Part shown: positions 10,839 through 15,052 of the stretch, one piece after another | How positions within the stretch are numbered: position 1 is the first letter of the stretch | Layout of the letters: the number at the start of each line of letters is the position of its first letter | DNA from: Cladosporium sp. IMV 00045 | Taxonomy: Eukaryota; Ascomycota; Dothideomycetes; Cladosporiales; Cladosporiaceae | NCBI GenBank assembly: GCA_001931905.2 | Contig: MSJI02000095.1 | Span: 1 to 15,052 of the forward strand | DNA length: 15,052 bases | Direction: 5' to 3' | Position numbers and translations under genes: made by a program | The notes under the pieces: generated by a model | Told to the model about the DNA's origin: nothing | Seen by the model: the letters and a program-made list of their open reading frames with translations, nothing else | Database searches by the model: none

Positions 10839-12671
10839 TTAAGTTAATAACCGAGCTAGTATCTAAATTACCCTCCCCGACCTTAACCTCGGCTATATTA
10901 GAGCCCCTCGAGCTTTCGGGGTATTCTTATTAGGAGAGGGCTCTAGAGGCGCCTCTTTCTTCTTAGACGTTCTTCTTTAGCCTTTATTAAAGGCTTTAGC
11001 TTCGACTTCGGCCTGTTTTCGAGCCCTTCTTACCTCTTTTTCCGTAGTCCTTTAAGCTTTCTCCGAAGCCTCGGCCGCATTGCGAGCAGTTCGAGCTACA
11101 ACTCTCTTATTACGCCTTCTCTAAACCTCTTACTGCTTCTAATCCTTTGCTAAGGCTCTCTCTTACGCTCTAGTCTCTTTATCCGTTTTCTCTTACGCCT
11201 TTTCTTACTCCCTCTACTCTTAAAGTCCGAGAGCCGCTCTCACCTTATTAGGACTAAAGAGGATCGCCCGGGAGCCTTCTTCGGCCCTAAATTGCTCTAT
11301 TAACTTTCTGCCACGCTTGCGCTTCTTTTTCTCGTGCCTAAGAGCCTCGATTACCTTCTATCTTCTAAGCCTTTCGAGAGTAGCCTCTACCCTACTAGTC
11401 TAGAGGTCGTCGCTAAGCCTTTTAATTATTTTCTTAGTCTTCTAGTTTACTATCTTATTAATGATAGCTCTAAGCTTTCTTATACCGGAAGGGGAGCCCT
11501 AGCAAATAGAAAACTACTCGATAAGCCTCTAGATATCGGTTCCTTCTAGTTCCGTAGTCGAAGCTTATTAAGTACTAAACCGGGATTGAAAGGAAATAGA
11601 CTAGTCTTATACTAGCTTAAGCTTACATTCTTCGTAGTAAACGCTTCTTACTACGCTAGATAGAAGCACCTAAAGAAATCCCTCTTCGCTATCCGCGTCT
11701 AGCCTTCCGAGAGCCTAGTCTGCTATTCTAGAAGCTAGCTATAGTATGTAGCGAGAGGAGCAAAGTAGCCGACATCTAGAGGTTATAGTCTATATATAGA
11801 GTAGGGAGGATACATAGCTACTAGTATCTTATACGCTTATACCTATTTAAGGAACTTTAGAGTAACGTGAGACCCGTAGCCGTCGACGAATAAGAGCCTC
11901 TATTACCTTCTCGCTTTCTCTCGAGCCACTTAAAACTAATCTCATTAGAAGTCTAGCTACTAGGAGATAACGTAAACTAAGCGTCGTGTTTATTAGAATC
12001 GAAGTCTTATACCTAAGAATCTTAAATCGAGCTAGAGGTACTTTCGTAAATTAGAAGAAGAGTTAAGTCGTCCTATCGCTATAGATCGTAGCTACGACCG
12101 TGATCCACTCCCTAGATCTATCTTAGCTATCTGTAAGAAGCTTTCTAGACGCTTTAAGGTCTTTTAGAAAGACTCTTTTAGCCTTAGTAATCCTTCCGAG
12201 AAGAAAGCCCTTCTCGTCTATATTATAAGTATTCTCCGGCAGTATATTATATTCTTCTATCTTCTTACCTACAATCGAAAAGTATCTCTCGAAAGATGCC
12301 GTAGAGTTAGCCTCGTGCCTATTTAAGTCTAAAGTATCGAGATATCTCGAATCTAGTTTCGACTTGTATCGCTATACGAATCTCGAATACTAGTTATATC
12401 TAGGGGCTTTTCCTCTAAGCTAAGCGGCGATATTAGCTATAATCGCTAGTATAGGAGGAAGACACCTATTACAAAGTTGTTTGATATGTAATAATAGTTA
12501 CTACTCTTAGTAACTATTAAGAAATCTCGAGTCTTTAATAGCTTAGTCTCTACTATTAGTCGTGCCATTCTAGCGTCTTCTAAGCGTTAACGTAACTAGT
12601 CCGTACTTTCTAGCTATCGCCGCCATATAAGGCGTACTTAAAGATCTTAGTTCTATAATCGCTGCATCTAT
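10839..12671 (-). pseudogene. Pogo-type DDE transposase, element 1
   Basis: This is the relic of the transposase that would cut and paste this element in the nucleus. Reading on the minus strand from a likely start ATG now ATA (12,669-12,671), the frame gives an N-terminal helix-turn-helix/CENP-B-like part (AAIIELRSLSTPYMAAIARKYG). The DDE_1 core follows: YNIDEKGFLLGR (first Asp codon 12,216-12,218), REWITVVATIYSD, VDGYGSHV (second Asp codon 11,882-11,884; the family has GHGSH, and the His is now Tyr, a CpA to TpA change), and PLDVGYFAPLA (third Asp codon 11,774-11,776). The C-terminal tail is strongly basic and charged (HEKKKRKRGRK). All three catalytic Asp codons survive. The gene is killed by numerous TAA/TAG codons and by frame changes near 12,066, 11,910-11,925 and 11,475-11,490. 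The frame ends at the TAA at 10,839-10,841. Confidence 0.88.
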
Positions 12672-12743
12672 AGCCGACCGGGTAATAGAGATATATAATG
12701 ATAAAGCTATGTATTAACCGCCGCGTCGCGTAAGCACGCGGCG

Positions 12744-12771
12744 GGTCTATATATACGGTAGGGTAGACTTC
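12744..12771 (-). repeat. Right terminal inverted repeat of pogo element 1
   Basis: 28 bp, the exact reverse complement of 10,680-10,707, followed by TA at 12,772-12,773. The inner continuation (12,731-12,743) keeps C and G where the left copy has T and A, as if RIP altered the two ends unequally. Confidence 0.95.
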
Positions 12772-12794
12772 TAGCGCGGGACTATAGACGGCGC

Positions 12795-13900
12795 TTAGAG
12801 TATAATTCTATAGTACTATACTATATCGTCCTTACATATTAGACTTTTCTATAGGGTATACGTTTCATTACCTCGGCGACTTTAGGCTCCTTTACTTTAA
12901 ACACTTTCCTCGGTCCTTTTATCTCTTTTACCGGTCGCATAATAGGCTATAGAGGCTTCCTTATACGGCTCTCTCTTTTCTCGCGCTGCGATAGAACTAA
13001 TATTAGCCGCAAGTCTATCTACGCCGTCTTTATCTAGCTAGTATAGACGACTACAGAGTACGATAGCCGGCGGCGGCGTCGCGTACTCGGAGCTAGCGAG
13101 AGCTAATAACTTCTAAGAGCTATAAGGCTCTACGGCGACTTCGGCCCCTTCTAGTCTAGTATATAGCACTACCTAGGGTATTAGTAGCACTATTCCGATG
13201 CTATAGTAAGTATCGAATCCAAGTATCGATTAACTTTAAGGACTAGTAATATTAATAATCTCTTAAGAAATGTAGTCGCTATAGTTAACCTTAACTACCG
13301 TCTCGACTTGAAAACCATCGCACTATACGCCCGTAACGTAGAATACAACCCAAAAGTGAGGGCATACCTTTAAACTAGCGACTTCCAGTTAATATCTCTC
13401 CTAAGCGTTTCGTAGTAGTAGTTATACGTATCCGTAAACCTAAAACGACGGCGCTTATTTTCGCCTCTAGGAGGATAGTTATTACTAGCGCTAAGTCTAA
13501 AGACGACGTTAAGCTTATAAGTCGCAAGTACGCGCGTATTTATTAAAAGCTAGGCTTCAACGCTATATTTACCGAGTTTAAGATTTAGAATATCGTTAGG
13601 TCTTACGATATTAAGTTTCTAATTCGTCTTAAGGGTCTAGCTAGCCGCTACTATATATTTAGCTCCTACGAACCGGAACTATTCCCTAGTCTCATCTATC
13701 GCATAATGAGACCTAAAGTCGTGCTTCTTATTTTCGTCTCCGGAAAAAACGTTTTAACTAGTACTAAGGTCCGTAAGGAAATCTACGAGGCCTTCGACCT
13801 TATCTATCCCGTACTCTCTAACTTTCGTAAGATCTGAGTTAACCTTGCTATGCCAGCCGTAGATTACGAAAGGGTTACCTATAGAGGGCTTCCCTAGTTA
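12795..13900 (-). pseudogene. Unidentified RIP-killed gene
   Basis: This minus-strand relic is of unknown family. From about 13,900 to 13,375 one frame reads through a few TAA/TAG codons. Readable pieces are [68 protein letters not shown] and [14 protein letters not shown] frame change near 13,365-13,377 leads to a second stretch with [43 protein letters not shown] and ISSIAAREKREPYKEASIAY. Codon structure supports coding here: in the first part 43 of 133 codons start with G against 28 with G second. The 3' end lies about 20 bp from pogo element 1, and the 5' end approaches the start of the second pogo transposase, so either end may have been trimmed by those insertions. I cannot assign a function. 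Confidence 0.55.
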
Positions 13901-13974
13901 GTATATATCCCCGCTCGATATACGCTTTTACGCGCGCTAATAAAATTACTTCCTCGCGCGATAACTTAATAACC

Positions 13975-14929
13975 ATAGGGTTAATCGAGGATACGATCGC
14001 CTTCTTACGTCCCTCTAATAATCGTAATATAGTAGTAGTAGCTAAGAGGTTTAATATTAACCGGTTAACCCTTAGTAAGCGGTTCCGCGGTAAGATCGGC
14101 TTAGTAGCTAGGCGTATCGAAGGGCGGAGGTTACTTACGAGTAAGTAAGAGTAAGAGCTTATTAAGCAAATATAGAGGCTTTGCGAGTAGTGTTTGCCTC
14201 CTATACTAGTAATGGTGCGTATATAGGCCTCCCTAATATATGGTTTAGAGCCCGGTAAGAACTAGACTATAGGCTTTAGGCGTAGATATTAGTCCGTCCT
14301 TAACTATAGATACCTTAATACCCTCGATCTCGAGAGATATAAGGCTAAGTCCGAGAACTCTTTTAGGTACTATTTTAATATTCTGAAGCGGAAGGTAGAT
14401 TAATACGGTATATAGCCTCGGAACTACTATAATGAGGATAAGAAAGGTTTCCTTATAGGCTACCTATAAAAGGTCTAGAGGATCTTCCCGAAAGCCTTAA
14501 TGAAGCAATAGAAGCTCCTAGGCGCTAGCGAAGATGGATCTAGAGAGTGGATAACCCTTATAGCTACCGTTTATATAGATAGTACCTCGCTACCACTAGC
14601 TCTAATCTATAAGGCCGTTAGCGGTAACCTATAGGATACCTAGCTCTAGGACTATAACGCTAACGAGTATCCTTACTAGTTTACAAGCTCACCTAATGGC
14701 TAGACTAGCGATAAGCTTAGTCTAAGTTAGCTATAGAGCTTATTCGATACTTAGACCGTTAACAAGGTAAAGAGGGACTAGAGGCTACTTATACTTAACG
14801 GATATAGTTCCTACTACACTCTTAGATTCCTAGATTAGTATCGGAGCAATAAGATACTAGTAGCTATATTCCCTCCTCACTCTACGTATAGGTTACAGCT
14901 ACTAGATGTAAGCGTATTCGGACCTCTAG
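13975..14929 (+). pseudogene. Second pogo-type transposase, truncated
   Basis: This is a relic of a different pogo-family transposase on the plus strand. The likely start is ACC-ATA-GGG at 13,975, an ATG turned into ATA by RIP. One frame with no frameshift runs to the junction. The N-terminal part reads IEDTIAFLRPSNN and VVVAKRFNINRLTLSKRFRGK (helix-turn-helix). The DDE core follows with YNEDKKGFLIGYL (codon ~153; family YNxDEKGF), GSREWITLIATVYID, LPLALIYKAVSGNL, LILNGYSSYY (codon ~275; family DGHGSH) and LLDVSVFGPL (codon ~311). The second catalytic Asp is Asn, in a TpG to TpA context that fits RIP. The match stops abruptly after FGPL, about where the C-terminal third should begin, at a change of sequence type. 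Neither terminal repeat was identified; the left one should lie shortly before 13,975. Confidence 0.85.
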
Positions 14930-15052
14930 TGTCACGGGCGGACGTCAGGACGTAGGTGTAGATGCTAACAGGAATAGATACGGTTCACTACGACTAACCT
15001 ACAGACAGGTTATATGACTAGGACGTAGCTCGAAGAGCTACGAATGAGGTTC
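14930..15052. mobile_element. Un-RIPed insertion, possible LTR end
   Basis: Homology to the transposase ends at 14,929, and the next bases read TGTCACGGGCGGACGTCAGG. From here CA, TG and CAG are common again (GTCACGG, GTCAGG, AACAGG, ACAGACAGG), so the segment did not go through RIP with its neighbours. A sequence beginning TGT and interrupting another element fits the 5' end of an LTR retrotransposon (LTRs begin with TG), but the other LTR, the primer-binding site and any target duplication lie outside the window. A chromosomal rearrangement breakpoint is an alternative. Confidence 0.4.
15024..15042. repeat. Short perfect hairpin
   Basis: CGTAGCTC and GAGCTACG pair perfectly around a GAA loop, giving an 8-bp stem. 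It lies inside the un-RIPed right-edge segment. It could be part of an LTR regulatory region or chance; no function can be assigned. Confidence 0.7.

Larger units (their letters stand above)
10680..12771 (-). mobile_element. Pogo/Fot1-type DNA transposon, dead
   Basis: This is a complete 2,092-bp element of the Tc1/mariner superfamily, pogo branch. It is bounded by perfect 28-bp inverted repeats starting GAAGTCTACCCTACC and flanked on each side by TA (10,678-10,679 and 12,772-12,773), the target duplicated by this superfamily. Its single gene, on the minus strand, encodes a pogo-type transposase. Size and layout match fungal Fot1-like elements (about 1.9-2.2 kb). Many TAA/TAG codons and several frameshifts make it non-autonomous; the matching ends could in principle still be recognised by a related active transposase. 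Confidence 0.9.
4720..14929. other. RIP-mutated block
   Basis: CpA and TpG are strongly depleted and TpA is in excess over about 10.2 kb, while CpG stays common (for example ACGCGCGATA at 8,031-8,040). This is the mark of RIP with a CpA preference. Stops that break the relic genes are nearly all TAA or TAG, as expected from CAA, CAG and TGG codons, and TGA is scarce because TpG is depleted. The left edge is gradual between about 4,716 and 4,800, where the last clusters of CA occur; the right edge coincides with the junction at 14,929/14,930. RIP acts on duplicated DNA, so much of this block was probably multicopy; spread into single-copy flanks is also known. Confidence 0.9.

Overview
The window looks like a piece of a filamentous ascomycete (Pezizomycotina) genome made of two very different kinds of DNA. 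Bases 1 to about 4,720 have ordinary composition. From about 4,720 to 14,929 the sequence is almost stripped of CpA and TpG, rich in TpA, and still rich in CpG. That is the pattern left by repeat-induced point mutation (RIP), the fungal process that turns CpA into TpA in duplicated DNA. By hand count, bases 7,921-8,040 hold 4 CA+TG and about 14 TA, whereas 1,321-1,440 hold about 19 CA+TG and 4 TA. The last ~120 bases lack the RIP look.

Left part (1-4,720): one long uninterrupted reading frame lies on the minus strand (887-2,761). It is probably an exon of an unidentified, mostly polar protein, preceded by a candidate 45-nt intron. No other gene is convincing here. A (GAT)6 microsatellite lies at 3,278-3,295.

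RIP block (4,720-14,929): this is a graveyard of genes whose frames can be followed only through TAA/TAG codons. Left to right: (a) 4,720-6,411, nothing identifiable; (b) about 6,412-10,480 on the plus strand, a dead gene whose centre (7,069-8,850) is an array of about fourteen 42-residue kinesin-light-chain-type TPR units still phased at 126 nt, followed in the same frame by a long unidentified region ending at a TGA; (c) 10,680-12,771, a complete dead pogo/Fot1-type DNA transposon with 28-bp perfect terminal inverted repeats and flanking TA, its transposase on the minus strand; (d) 12,795-13,900 on the minus strand, a dead gene of unknown family; (e) 13,975-14,929 on the plus strand, a second, different pogo-type transposase, cut off in mid-domain.

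Right edge (14,930-15,052): the second transposase stops matching its family exactly where an apparently un-RIPed sequence beginning TGTCACGGG starts. This is best read as a later insertion, perhaps the end of an LTR element.

No working system can be claimed. The window records proliferation of pogo-type elements and a TPR-repeat gene, their silencing by RIP, and a younger insertion. TPR arrays of this type are common in fungal STAND/NLR-like proteins, but no nucleotide-binding domain was found here, so that link is only contextual.
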